From Sorex araneus (taxonomy: Eukaryota; Chordata; Mammalia; Eulipotyphla; Soricidae), in NCBI RefSeq assembly GCF_027595985.1, contig NC_073306.1, positions 98,058,926-98,122,925 on the forward strand: a stretch of DNA of 64,000 bases, read 5' to 3'. Below are positions 1 through 10,849 of this stretch, piece by piece. The notes beneath the pieces are model-generated. The model did no database searches. It was not told where the DNA came from and was given only the letters and a program-made list of their open reading frames with translations. Position numbers and translations under genes: made by a program. Position 1 is the stretch's first letter. Every line of letters starts with the position of its first letter.

Positions 1-35
1 TTTTTTTTTTTTGCTTTTTGGGGTCACACATGGCT
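1..35 (-). repeat. SINE-A 3' end cut by window edge
   Basis: The window opens with a T run followed by gctttttggggtcacac, the reverse complement of the SINE-A 3' terminus and poly(A) tail. Only the tail is recognisable; the sequence that follows is unique. Confidence 0.45.
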
Positions 36-299
36 ATGTAAAGAAAGGAGTAAAAAGACAAATAAAACCAACAACAAAAAAATAAATAAAAGCAGAATTT
101 CTATGCTAAAAAAAAATAAAAATAAATAAAACCAACATACTGCACATATCCTGGAAAAATTCCTGAACTCTTGGGTAAAAGTGAAGCATACAAGGCTCTT
201 TTAACTTAATTTCTGCTAGTTTTAGGAGCCATATTTGGCAGTGCTCAGGGCCATGAGAACCAAAAGAAGCAACTGCTGGGCAGTATTCTGTGTCCATGT

Positions 300-1110
300 A
301 GTATCAGGGCTCATCCCTAGGGCCTTGACAATACCAGGTATGAGCTCTACTATTTGAAAGTTCTAGTGTTTCTACTTCTCAGATCCAAGAAGAATTTTTT
401 TCTGGCAGTGTTCAGGGATCATGCAGTGTTGGAGTCAAGCATGCAAAGCATGAACTCATCCCTTTATCTTCTCTTCAGTCTATAAATATAATTCTCTTGA
501 TGACCAGCACAGTCATGCATGAAACTCTTTTTTAATTTAATTAAAAATTTTTGGAGGTTTTTAAAGTGGTTCTAAGGGGATCTGAGTACTGTTTTCTGTG
601 ATTCGCCACCTACTAGATGGAGATTCAATGCTAGAACCCAAGATGATTCTTGGTCCACAATGCTATGGATTACCTGGAACACTCTATGGTTGTTCAAGAG
701 CCTGGTGCCCATTCAGCAAACTTTTTAAATATGAGGATCAGCCCAAATTTGGAGCTCACACAACTATGATCTGACTGAGTTAATAACTGTGTTGTGTAAG
801 TGCTTGGTAAGGGGCCTTCAAATAGAAAATGCACTTAAAATGGGATGGGCATGAGGGTCAATGAGAAAGTGGGGAGGCATGAAATTCAATTCATAAAACT
901 TTTATCTAGGTGAACAGGTGTAGGAATGGGAGGGGTAAATGCCTTGGAAGACATATTTATTGATCGTTTTGAAATAATTGTAGAACAACACTGGTTTTAC
1001 TATAAATACTAAGTGTACTTAGTATGTAGGAAAATAAATACCAATAATTTGGAAGCCCTAGAACTTACAAATTAATAGGAGGGGATAAAGAAAATATTCT
1101 TCAACTCAAT
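300..1110. other. No gene; AT-rich intergenic sequence
   Basis: I see no exon, RNA gene or well-preserved repeat. Phrases such as 'ggcagtgttcagggatcatgc' near 400-430 resemble very old SINE-A remnants. Confidence 0.4.
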
Positions 1111-1113
1111 ACA

Positions 1114-1245
1114 AAGGACTCAGAGCAAGTGTTAGACCTGGTACAAACCTTCCACGATAGGGTCCTGCTCTGCCAGCTACTCAACAACCTCCGGGTGCAC
1201 TCCACCAACCTCAAGGAGATCAACCTGAGGCCACAGATGTCCCAG
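1114..1245 (+). pseudogene. VAV3-like exon 1 fragment (calponin-homology domain)
   Basis: From 1117 the frame is open for 43 codons and includes [20 protein letters not shown], then LRPQMSQ. This is the recognisable core of the N-terminal calponin-homology domain of the Vav Rho-GEF family; [13 protein letters not shown] points to VAV3 rather than VAV1 or VAV2 (from memory). The exon-like match ends with CAG followed by GT at 1246-1247, where Vav exon 1 is expected to end, so flanking intron was copied as well. The start codon and the first roughly 25 codons are missing. It is a dead copy inside a repeat, not a VAV3 locus. Confidence 0.65.
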
Positions 1246-1625
1246 GTACTGCCCAGAGATGGAGGCAAGTGCATGTTTGTCAATGTGCAGATTATTACAA
1301 CATGACAGTCTATCAAAAGCTTACATTCGGTAGCCTGGGAACACCTGTAAAGGCGATTAGAGGTCCCCCAAAAGCCTACATCCCTCTCCAAGAACCTGGA
1401 AAGCTACTGAGAGTATCCCACCTGCACAGCAGAACCTGGCAAGCTACTTGTGGTGTATTCAATATGCCAAAAACAGTAACAAAGACGATCCTCATTCCCC
1501 TGACCCTGAAAGAGCCCCCAATACATCATCAGGCTACACTAGCATGCGACGGACGAATGGAGATGTTACTGGCGCCTGCTCAAGCAAATAGATGAACAAC
1601 GGGATGACAGTGATACAGTGCATAC
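1114..1625 (+). mobile_element. Composite retroposon, copy A (VAV3-like exon 1 + SINE-R body + RTE-type tail)
   Basis: Three modules follow one another. First is a VAV-type calponin-homology exon fragment (1114-1245). Next is about 110 bases shared with two other places in the window (around 34917-35030 and 51756 on), including 'tgggaacacctgtaaaggc'. Last is the SINE-R body (from about 1380) with the 3' part ctacactagcatgcgac...ggcgcctgctcaagcaaat, which matches the end of the RTE LINE at 8800-8890. It ends in ggatgacagtgatacagtg. The same order of modules at 34620-35686 shows that this is a family rather than a chance junction. Confidence 0.65.
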
Positions 1626-1637
1626 AAAGGAAAACAA

Positions 1638-1798
1638 TAGAGGGGCTGGAATGGTAGTACAGTGGGTAGGGCATTTGCCTTGTATGTGACCTGCCCAGGT
1701 TCGATCCCAAGCACTATACATTTCGTCCTGTGAGGACCACCAGGCCTGAATGCAGAGTCAGGAATAAGCCATGAGGACTTTTGGGTGTGGTCTAAAAA
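1638..1798 (+). mobile_element. SINE-A, diverged
   Basis: Head ggggctggaatggtagtacagtggg and B-box-like GGTTCGATCCC are present, then a degraded body ending in a short A run. Confidence 0.75.
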
Positions 1799-1799
1799 A

Positions 1800-1801
<2 letters not shown>

Positions 1802-1832
<31 letters not shown>
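1802..1832. repeat. (CA)n microsatellite at a SINE tail
   Basis: About 15 CA dinucleotides directly follow the A-rich tail of the preceding SINE. Confidence 0.95.
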
Positions 1833-1834
<2 letters not shown>

Positions 1835-1934
1835 AGCAAGCAATTTAAAACACAAAGATTTCAGCTTAATATTGCAAGGAAGCTTAATTCTCCTACTTAA
1901 AAACAGACTGCAATGAACTTGTTAAAATTTTACT

Positions 1935-2090
1935 TCTTAGGAACTGGAAGATGGTCCTAAGAGGTTTAAAGTGCTTGCCTGGTGTGCACAAGAGCTCCAA
2001 TTCAAGTCCAGGCATGAGTTAAGGTGGATGTGCCAAGATGACCCTTACAGCTCCACAGCACGGGATCCCTTGTGAGGTGGAAAATTCCAC
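1935..2090 (+). repeat. Old tRNA-SINE remnant
   Basis: Degraded head-like sequence (taaagtgcttgcctggtgtgc) followed by an eroded body. Weak. Confidence 0.35.
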
Positions 2091-2109
2091 GTATTAGTTA
2101 CCTATTATA

Positions 2110-2280
2110 ATTTATTTTGGTCTTTTGGGTCGCACCTGGTGATGCTCAGGGGTTACTCCTGGCTCTGCACTCAGAAATTACTCCTGGCGGTGCTTGGGGG
2201 ACCATAGTGGTTGGCAGAGATCAAACCTGGGTCAGCCATATGCAAGGCAAATGCCCTACCCACTGTTTTATCGCTCTGGA
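2110..2280 (-). mobile_element. SINE-A
   Basis: Reverse-complement SINE-A: tcttttgggtcgcacctgg through to the head ending at gttttatcgctctgg. The poly(A) end is eroded. Confidence 0.85.
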
Positions 2281-2289
2281 CAAATAAAA

Positions 2290-2780
2290 CTGGCCAAGCC
2301 TCACACATCTCACACATGAGTGAAGTCCCACGGAACCCAGGTAATTGGAACTTTGTGATCTTGGACTCTGGGCTCAATGGGACCCGGGAGCAGAGATCCT
2401 CTGCCTGCTTCCCCCAATCTCTGGTGACCCAGGGGTCACACCCATAAACCACCTCCTGTCAGCGCCAGATAATCTCATTGGCCACCCTCCAGAACTCACA
2501 GGTGCTTCTCCTGGAAGAGACCATAAATTGATGCTCCCATAACCATGCCACCAGACTCCATGCCAGAGGCTGTTTCCACTCAGGGTGCCCCAGAGGGGGG
2601 TGGGTGAGAGCCCTCCCCACCCCAAGGGACCCAGCCCGGGCAGCAGACCTCTACTACCCAACCTCCATCAAGCACCAGGCCACTTTCCACATGCTTGGGC
2701 CGAGCCTCACGCATGAGTGAACATATATTCCTGGGCCACGAAGCACATCATCATAGAGGGAAATATATATATATATGTAC

Positions 2781-2814
<34 letters not shown>

Positions 2815-3076
2815 GCCTCTCGGAGAGCCTGGCAAGCTACCGAGAGTATCCCACCTGCACGGCAGAGCCTGGCAAGTTCCCCGTGGCGTAGTTGATATGC
2901 CAAAAACAGTAACAATAACAGGTCTCATTCCCCTGACCATAAAAGAGCCTCCAATTGTTGGGAAAGACAAGTAAGGAGAGGCTGCTAAAATCTCAGGGCT
3001 AGGATCAATGGAGACGTTACTGGAGACCACTCGAGTAAATCGATGAATAATGGGATGACAGTGATACAGTAACAGT
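2290..3076 (+). mobile_element. Long composite retroposon ending in SINE-R
   Basis: A roughly 470-base GC-rich module (about 2290-2760), a TA-rich tract, then a SINE-R body and tail from 2815 (agcctggcaagctaccgag ... atgggatgacagtgatacag). The GC-rich module shares phrases with 53535-53945, for example agcctcacgcatgagtgaa versus agcctcatgcatgaaggaa, and atgctccca in both. This suggests a second composite family, more diverged than the VAV3 one. The SINE-R part is certain; the 5' extension is inferred. Confidence 0.5.
2763..2814. repeat. (TA)n / (CATA)n microsatellite
   Basis: Alternating AT with a few AC/GT interruptions, immediately 5' of the SINE-R body. Confidence 0.95.
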
Positions 3077-3562
3077 TTTATTTGGGGGGGGTGGTGGTAT
3101 TTTAGGGCTATAATCAGTGGTGATCAAGGCTGGCTTCTGGCTCTATGCTCAGATGTGCTCGTGGAGACTGTATGTAGTGCCAGGGATGGAATCAGGGTGA
3201 TTGCATAATATACAAAGCAAGTGCCTTAGCTCCTATACTATCTCTCTGGTTCCTAATTATCTATTTTCTGTTTGGGAGCCACACCTGGTGTGCTCTGAAT
3301 TGCTTCTGGTGGGCATGGATTAAACTCTCACAGACCTTTCCCCCACATGCAAAGCATACACTCAGAGTTATCTCTGCCCCCTCTCAGTACATTACTGTGG
3401 ATTTTTTTGTTCGTTTTGTTTTGTCTTGTTTTTTTTTTTGTTTGTTTGTTTTGTCACTAGGTTTTGAAGTACCTAGTGACCATAAGAAGTGCTAAAAATT
3501 GGTCTAGAGTCAGCTACATGCAAAGCAAATGACTTACCCACTATACTATCTCTCTGGCTCCT
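3077..3562 (-). repeat. Three diverged SINE-A copies in a row
   Basis: Three reverse-complement SINE-A remnants at about 3077-3252, 3260-3388 and 3415-3562. Two of them (first and third) end in a recognisable tatactatctctctggc head; the middle one ends in agttatctctgcccc. All are old, with no clear duplications. Confidence 0.5.
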
Positions 3563-3630
3563 GATTACTTATTTTTAAGTAAGATTTTTTTTTAAGGAAT
3601 GGATTAGCTATAGGTCCTATAAATATAATT

Positions 3631-3649
3631 AAAAAATAAAGTGGGATCA
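3631..3649. repeat. Target-site duplication, 5' copy, of the L1
   Basis: aaaaaataaagtgggatca here is repeated exactly at 6939-6957 after the L1 tail. Confidence 0.9.
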
Positions 3650-6475
3650 CCAGATCGAAGGAAAGAAATAATAAAAATTAGAGCAGAAATTAATGACATG
3701 GAAACCAAAAAGACAATCCGAAAGATCAATGAAACAAAGAGCTGGTTCTTCGAGAAAATAAACAAGGTTGATAAACCGCTAGCAAGACTCACAAAGAAAG
3801 AAAGAGAAAGAACCCTAATAAATCAAATCAGAAATGAAAAGGGGGACATCATAACAGAAACCAGTGAGATTCAAAAGATCATTAGAGACTACTTCGAAAG
3901 TCTATATGCCACAAAACAGGAGAACCTAAAAGAAATGGATGGATTCCTCGATTCCTACAATCTCCCAAGACTGAACAAAGAAGACTTGGAATACCTGAAT
4001 AGACCCATCAATGTTAAGGAAATTGAAACTGTGATCAAAAACCTCCCCAAAAACAAAAGCCCAGGCCCAGATGGTTTCACTGGCGAATTCTTCCAAACAT
4101 TTAAAGAAGACCTGCTGCCTGTTTTCCTCAAACTTTTCCAGGAAATTGAAAAAACAGGAAATCTCCCAAACAGTTTCTATGAAGCACACATCTCCCTAAT
4201 ACCAAAAGCAAACAAAGACACCACTAAGAAAGAAAATTATAGACCAATATCCCTGATGAACACCGATGCGAAGATCCTCAACAAAATACTGGCAAATAGG
4301 ATCCAACAACTCATCAAAAAGATCATACATCACGACCAAGTGGGATTCATCCCGGGGATGCAAGGATGGTTTAACATTCGGAAATCAATCAACATAATCC
4401 ACCATATCAATAAAAGCAAAGATAAAAACCATATGATCATATCAATAGATGCAGAGAAAGCATTTGACAAGATCCAACATCCTTTCATGATGAAAACCCT
4501 CGCCAAAATGGGGTTTGGAGGAACTTTCCTCAAGATAGTCGAAGCCATCTATCACAAGCCTACGGCAAGCATTATCCTCAATGGGGAAAAACTAAGGGCC
4601 TTTCCTCTGAGATCAGGCACAAGATAAGGATGCCCACTCTCACCACTCCTCTTCAATATAGTACTGGAAGTATTTGCGATAGCTATTAGACAAGAAAAAG
4701 AGATTAAGGGCATCCAGATAGGAAAGGAAGAAATCAAACTCTCACTATTTGCAGACGATATGATACTATATCTAGAGAAGCCTAAAACCTCTACTAAGAA
4801 ACTCTTAGAAACAATAGACTTATACAGTAAAGTTGCAGGCTACAAAATCAATACCCAAAAATCCATGGCCTTCATATATGCAAACAATGAGGCAGAGGAA
4901 AGGGACATAAAAAAAGCAATCCCATTCACAATCGTGCCCCAGAAAATCAAGTACCTTGGAATCAGCTTAACCAAGGAAGTAAAAGACCTCTACAAAGAAA
5001 ACTACAAAAAGCTACTCCATGAAATCAAAGAGGACATGAGGAAATGGAAACATATACCCTGCTCGTGGATAGGGAGAATCAATGTTGTCAAAATGGCAAT
5101 ACTCCCCAAAGCATTATACAGATTCAACGCGATCCCTATAAGTATACCCATGACATTCTTCAAAGAAATGGATCAAGCAATCTTAAAATTCATATGGAAC
5201 AACAAACGTCCAAGGATAGCTAAAACAATTCTTGGGAAAAAGACGATGGGAGGCATCACCCTCCCCAACCTCAATCTTTACTACAAAGCAGTAACAATTA
5301 AAACAGCATGGTACTGGAACAAACGCAGAGCCGTAGACCAATGGAACAGGGTGGAATACCCTTACACACAACCCCAAATGTATGATCATCTAATCTTTGA
5401 TAAGGGAGCAAGAGATGTGAAGTGGAGCAAGGAAAGCCTCTTTAACAAATGGTGCTGGCACAACTGGACAACCACACGCAAAAAAATGGGCGTAGACCTT
5501 GACCTGACACCATGCACAAAAGTCAGATCAAAATGGATTAAAGACCTCAACATTAGACCACAAACCATAAGGTACATTGAAGACAAGGTCGGCAAAACCC
5601 TCCACGATATTGAAGATAAAGGTATCTTCAAAGGTGACACAGAACTAAGCAATCTAGTAAAAACAGAGATCAACAAATGGGACTACATTAAACTAAAAAG
5701 CTTCTGCACCGCAAAAGATACAGTGACCAGAATCCAAAGACTATCCACAGAATGGGAAAGGATATTTACACAATACCCATCAGATAAGGGGTTGATATCA
5801 ATGGTATATAAAGCACTGGTTGAACTCTACAAGAAGAAAACATCCAACCCCATCAAAAAATGGGGCGAAGAAATGAACAGAAACTTTACCAAAGAAGAAA
5901 TACGAATGGCCAAAAGGCACATGAAAAAGTGCTCTGCATCACTAATCATCAGAGAGATGCAGATCAAAACAACCACAAGATACCACCTCACACCACAGAG
6001 ACTAGCGCACATCCAAAAGAACAAAAGCAACCGCTGTTGGAGAGGATGTGGCGAGAAAGGGACCCTTCTACACTGCTGGTGGGAATGCCAACTGGTTCAG
6101 CCCTTTTGGAAAACAATATGGACGATTCTCAAAAAGTTAGAAATTGAGCTCCCATTTGACCCAGCAATACCACTGCTGGGAATATATCCCAGAGAGGCAA
6201 AAAAGTATAATCGAAATGGCATATGCACATGTATGTTCATCGCAGCACTGTTTACAATAGCCAGAATCTGGAAAAAACCCGAATGCCCTAGAACGGATGA
6301 CTGGTTGAGGAAACTTTGGTACATCTATACAATGGAATACTATGCAGCTGTTAGAAAAAAGGAGGTCACAAATTTTTTATTTAAGTGGATCGGCATGAAA
6401 AGTTTCATGCTAAGTGAAATGAGTCAGAAAGAGAGAGATAGACATAGAAAGATTGCACTCATCTATGACATATAG
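3650..6475 (+). pseudogene. L1 ORF2 protein fragment (reverse transcriptase and C-terminal region)
   Basis: The frame reads through the linker before the reverse transcriptase ([17 protein letters not shown]), the RT motifs ([35 protein letters not shown]; the FADDM catalytic motif at about 4750-4764) and the C-terminal region with the zinc-knuckle-like [18 protein letters not shown] at about 6035-6088. It ends at a natural stop at 6473-6475. The N-terminal endonuclease is missing. A TAA at 4625-4627 falls where L1s normally have Gln in the TRQGCPLSP motif, consistent with one C-to-T change. No frameshift was seen between 3650 and 6475, so the copy is recent but inactive. Confidence 0.93.
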
Positions 6476-6938
6476 AATAACAGAGTGGGAGACTAACACC
6501 CAAGAATTGTAGAAACAACTACCAGGAGGTTGACTCCATGGCTAGGAGGCTGGCCTCACATTCTGGGGAAAGGGCAACTCAGAGAAGGGATCACCAACTA
6601 TAATGTAGTCGAAGGCCATGTGGGAGAAGGGAGTTTCGGGCTGAATGAGGGCTAGAGACTGAGCACAGTGGCCACTCAACACCTTTATTGCAAACCACAA
6701 TAGCTAATTAGAGGGAGAGAACAGAAGGGAATGCCCTGCCACAGTGACAGGGTGGGGTGGGGGGAGATGGGATTGGGGAGGATGGGAGGGATGCTGGGTT
6801 TACTGGTGGTGGAGTATGGGCACTGGTGAAGGGATGGGTTCCCGAACTTTGTATGGGGGAAGCATAAGCACAGATGTGTATAAATCCGTAACTGTACCCT
6901 CATGGTGATTCATTAATTAAAAATAAATAAATTTATTA
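3650..6938 (+). mobile_element. L1 LINE, 5'-truncated, young
   Basis: About 3.3 kb carrying most of ORF2, the 3' UTR (6476-6900) and an A-rich tail, flanked by a perfect 19-bp duplication. The 5' end is cut inside ORF2, as expected when target-primed reverse transcription stops early. Only one in-frame stop interrupts the remaining ORF2. The 3' UTR contains a short purine tract (aattagagggagagaac, 6708-6724) that has grown into long microsatellites in other L1 copies of this window. It can serve as the local reference L1. Confidence 0.95.
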
Positions 6939-6957
6939 AAAAAATAAAGTGGGATCA
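6939..6957. repeat. Target-site duplication, 3' copy, of the L1
   Basis: Exact repeat of 3631-3649. Confidence 0.9.
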
Positions 6958-6984
6958 TTAGCTAAGTTGAGATCAATTTTGAGT

Positions 6985-7145
6985 TTTTTGTTGGTTGGTT
7001 GGTTGGTTTCTTGACCATATCCTGCTCAGCTTAGAACTTACTACTAACTCTGTGCTCAGGAACCATTGGACAAACTATATACGGTGCCAGGGACTAAACC
7101 TGAGTTAGCTGCAGGCAAGACAAGTACATTACCCGCTCCTCATCA
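6985..7145 (-). repeat. Diverged SINE-A
   Basis: Eroded reverse-complement copy with a GGTT-rich former tail and tgctcaggaaccattgg / cagggactaaacctgagtt body parts. Confidence 0.45.
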
Positions 7146-7495
7146 GGTAAAGTTAAAATCAAGACCATACATATTAAAAAGTGAAAATATAGTTATTATG
7201 GCTAAAGCACTTATCTTGTAAGACAAGGCTGAGAGTTTGATTTCTAGTGTCACTCAGATGCATCAAGAGTAATGCTGGCAGCTCTGTGATCTGTGATCCA
7301 CAGCTATTTCTGCCCTCACCACAACCAGGTGTGTATAAACACCATAACTAAACAGGTTTCTGAGTGTTCTACTGTAACTTCTTACCTTTCATTTTAATCT
7401 TATCTATATGAGCATTTCCTCTTTTCTCCTTGTGAGCCTAGCCAAAGGTTTATCTTTTTTAGCCTTTTGAAGAACCAGTTTTTTTGGTTTTTTGG

Positions 7496-7676
7496 TTTTT
7501 TTTTTTTTTTTTTGGTTTTTGGGTTACACCCGGCCATGCACAGGGGTTACTCATGGCTTTTCACTTAGGAATTACTCCTGGCAGTGCTCAGGGGACCATA
7601 TGGGATGCTTGGAATCAAACCTGGGCTGGTCGAGTGCAAGGCAAATGCCCTACCCACTGTGCTATTGCTCCAACCC
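7496..7676 (-). mobile_element. SINE-A in the old L1
   Basis: T-rich start, gggttacacccggcc through to gtgctattgctccaacccc. Full-length head with B-box complement. Confidence 0.88.
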
Positions 7677-7916
7677 CGAAGAACTAGGTTTTAATTTCAT
7701 TGATTCTTTAGATTGTTTTCTTAGTTTTTACATCAGTATCTGCTCTGGTTTTTATTATTTCCTTCATTCTGCTAGTCTTCAGATTCGTTTGTTATTTTTC
7801 TCCAGTCATCGAAGTGGTCATCAAAGCCCTAGTCAAACAGGGCATTCAAACTCATCAGGATCCTCTGTGAGCTGTATTACGAATTCACCACCAGGATCTC
7901 ACCATTCTACAAGGAA

Positions 7917-8123
7917 GTGATCATCGTTGTAAAGAGAGGGGTTCGGCAGGGCGATACCATTTCACCGAAACTCTTCAGTGCCACCCTCAAGAACGTCATG
8001 CAACATCTGGAATGGGAAAGAATGGGAGTGAAGATAGACGGTTGGCAACTACACCACCTCCACTTTGCTGATGACATCTTTCTAATAACACCAAACATTA
8101 GCCAAGCACCAAATTCTGGCTGA
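7917..8123 (+). pseudogene. RTE reverse-transcriptase fragment, first frame
   Basis: Open from about 7917 to a stop at 8121-8123. Contains the RQGDTISPKLF block and the FADDI catalytic motif (around 8062-8076). Sequence 5' of 7917 (LVKQGIQTHQ...) is in another frame, so at least one frameshift lies before it. Confidence 0.8.
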
Positions 8124-8260
8124 CTTCAACCGTGAGTGTGGAAAGGTCAGACTGCTGCTGAATCTCACAAAAAAAAAATGTTCATGAGAAACGGACTAGT
8201 TCCTGAAATCTGGAACCATTTACTCTCAACAGAACAAACATCTCCAAATGCAGCAGTTAT

Positions 8261-8569
8261 GTGTACCTAGGTCAAGAACTCAACATGACGAATGACCTGG
8301 CACCTGAGCTGCGCAGGAGGAAAAGAGTGGCATGGAATACCTTCAAGAGCGCTGAAGAAGTTGTTAAGTGGACAAAGAACCTTCGGCTCCAGGCACATCT
8401 TTTCGACTCCATTATTCTTCCTGCACTAACATACGCCTCAGAGACCTGGGCCCCACACAAACAGAATGAGAATGCTATTCGGGTTTCCCAAAGAGGAATT
8501 GAAAGAGCTATGCTTGGAGTATCACGTTTCATTCAAGTGAGAGAAGAAGTGAGTTCCGGCCCCCATTGA
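8261..8569 (+). pseudogene. RTE C-terminal fragment, second frame
   Basis: LTYASETWAPHKQNENAIRV and QRGIERAMLGVSRF match the thumb/C-terminal region of RTE polymerases. It ends at a stop at 8567-8569. The continuation (ALFAKVSKIRWAGHIMRF, 8590-8643) lies in a shifted frame. Confidence 0.75.
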
Positions 8570-9320
8570 TGATTGAGGATCAGGGACACTGCCTTGTTTG
8601 CCAAGGTGTCGAAAATCAGATGGGCTGGACACATAATGCGATTTGGAGATGACCGCTGGACTACAGCTGTTACCAACTGGATTCCACGGGACGTCAGAAG
8701 AATGCCTGATCGCCCACTAACACATGGTCAGACTTCTTCTTCAAGACCCTGAACGAATGGTTTGAGGCTCTTTGTGTTCCTGGAGTGAGCAGACGCCACT
8801 GGGCTACAATAGCACACGACAGGGATGAATGGAGACGTTACTGGCGCCCGCTCAAGCAAATCAATGAGCAACAGGATGATGAGTGATAGAAGTGATTGTT
8901 TCTCCAGATATTTAAGCTGTGCATTTAGGTTGTTGATTTTATCTTTTACTTCTTTCCTATTATAGGCCTGTATTACTATGAGTTTCCCTAAGTACAGCTT
9001 TTGCTGTGTCACATAGATTTTGATCATTTATTTCCTCATTATCATTAATTTCAAAGAATGTTTTCATTTCTTCTTTAGTTTCCTCTTTGATCCAGTACTT
9101 ACATAAACATGTTGTTCAGTCTCTAGGTGTTACAGTTTCTCCGCACTTATTTTTTATGGTTAATTTATGTCTCCCTGGCATTGTGGTCTGATAAGATGTC
9201 TGGTGTTATTATTATTATTTTGAATTTTTGTAACTCAGATTTATGTCCTAATATGTGCTCTATCCTGGCAAATGTTCTATGTGCACTAGAGAAGAATATG
9301 TATTTGGCTTTTTGAGTTCA

Positions 9321-10205
9321 CATCCAGGTGAACTCAAACTGGAATCTCATTCACCCTCTCTCTTGCCCCAGCCAGGCTGCTGGGTGGGTCAGCTCCTAGT
9401 CACGTGCAAGTATTACCGTACCCGTTCCTCACATTGTGGGCAGGTAGGATACCACAGAGTCCAAATTCACAGATAGAATACTTCTTCAAATCTCAGTTAA
9501 CTTAATGGAGTAATTAGTTGAAGATCTTATTATACTCAAATATCACTCCATGGTAAGGGAAATAATCTGAACAACAGAGGTATAATGTGAGCAGTAGCCC
9601 TCTGGTTTATACAAGCAGAGCAGATCAGTACTTAGGTAACTGGGAATCTAAAGCGCCACCGTCAGCCCTTAAACTCAAAGAACAATGGGGAAGCAAAGGA
9701 TCTCAGCGGCTCCACTGGGACATACTCCATGCAAGTTCTCAAAGTCATCAAAACTCTTAAGCTTGTGTTGTTGGTGAAATTTACTGAAATTCAGTCTATC
9801 TAAAATAGTATTAGGAATAAGTAAGCAACCATAGCCATCATGTCCTATCATTTCCCTCTCTAAAACTTAATGAGTTCTACCAAGCACTAAATACCCATTT
9901 CTCTCCAGAACTGTGACGCTTAATTAGTAGACATTTCTATTTTTCCTATGAAGATAGATATTCTGGGGTGCTGAAACCAAGTAGCAGTTCTGAAGCTTCT
10001 TCAGAGCTTAATTATCGTTTGGTGGAAACATCTGATAGGTGAGCATTGTAGAAAAAGAATGTGCCAATCTCATAAAATGGATTTAATATTGTTCATGATA
10101 TCAAACACATAAAGACACCCCAGTAAAAAAAAATTGCTATATAAAGAAGGATATATTGTTTTCTCCAGAGTGTATATTTTTTTCTTCTTCAGAATATAAA
10201 TGTTT
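9321..10205. other. No gene; unique or very old sequence
   Basis: I see no coding or recognisable repeat structure beyond the L1 edge. Confidence 0.35.
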
Positions 10206-10207
10206 TG

Positions 10208-10350
10208 GGACCAGAGAAATAATACAGTGGGCAAAGTGTTTGCCTTGGTTTGTTTCCCAGCACCACATACGGTCCCTGTGCCCTGCTAGGAGTGCTCTCT
10301 GAGCACTATTGAGTCTGGACCCAAAACAAAATAAACAAAAAAACATAAAA
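10208..10350 (+). mobile_element. SINE-A, diverged
   Basis: gggaccagagaaataatacag head, shortened body, A-rich tail with cataaaa. Directly abuts the next element. Confidence 0.7.
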
Positions 10351-10604
10351 ACACTATAGCACTGTAGCACTGTTGTCCAGTTGTTCATCAATTTGTTCGA
10401 GCAGGTACCAGTAATGTCTCCATTGTGAGACTTGTTACTGTTTTGGGCATATCAAATATGCCATGGGGAGTTTGCCAGACTCTGGTGTGTGGGTGGGATA
10501 CACTGGGTAGCTTGCCAGGCTCTCCGAGAAGGGCAGAGGAATTGAACCCAGGTCAGCTGCATGCAAGGCAAACGCCTTACCCACTGTGCTATGGCGCCAG
10601 TCCA
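10351..10604 (-). mobile_element. SINE-R
   Basis: Starts with the tandem tail repeat cactatagcactgtagcact, then gttgttcatc-type RTE end, ggcatatcaaatatgcc, and ends in the tRNA-like head (cgccttacccactgtgcta). It was inserted between two SINE-A copies. Confidence 0.85.
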
Positions 10605-10608
10605 TAAA

Positions 10609-10785
10609 AACTGGAGAGATAGCACAGCAGGTAGGGCGTTTGCCTTGCATGCGGCCGACCCGGGTTTGATGCCCAGCATCCCATATGGTCCCCTGAACAA
10701 TGCCAGGAGTAATTCCTGAGTGCATGAGACAGGAGTAACCCTTGTGCATCGCCAGGTGGGACCCAAAAAGGAGGAAAAAAAAGCA
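10609..10785 (+). mobile_element. SINE-A
   Basis: ctggagagatagcacagc head, B box GGTTTGATGCC, catcccatatggtcccctg body, poly(A)-like tail. Confidence 0.88.
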
Positions 10786-10849
10786 ATATAAATATGTTTA
10801 CTATTTTCCTGGACTATGCAAGCAATACAAGTCAATATCGACATTTAAA

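Larger units (their letters stand above)
7806..8898 (+). mobile_element. RTE-clade LINE, 5'-truncated
   Basis: The reading frame shows GVRQGDTISPKLFSATLKNV and LHHLHFADDIFL, the reverse-transcriptase blocks of RTE-type LINEs (not L1, which has RQGCPLSP and LFADDM). Further on are TYASETWAP and KIRWAGHIMRFGDDRWTTAV, the usual RTE C-terminal tail. Frameshifts and stops break it into several frames. The 3' end (ggagacgttactggcgcccg ctcaagcaaat) is the sequence shared by every SINE-R tail here. A 9-bp duplication tttctccag flanks it (7797-7805 and 8899-8907). Confidence 0.85.
7415..9320 (-). mobile_element. Ancient L1 (ORF2 N-terminal region), interrupted by two insertions
   Basis: Reverse-complement L1 sequence with the familiar antisense ORF2 phrases: ttgattctttagattgttttc, cattgtggtctgataagat, and tatgtgctctatcctggcaaatgttctatgtgcac (split here as landmarks). 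The host L1 is broken by a SINE-A (7496-7676) and an RTE element (7806-8898), and reads on directly after each. It is far more diverged than the L1 at 3650. Confidence 0.7.

Noticed and set aside
1269-1595. 108-codon open frame
   Set aside because: Lies across the linker and SINE-R of composite A; similar frames recur in other copies because the repeat is shared.
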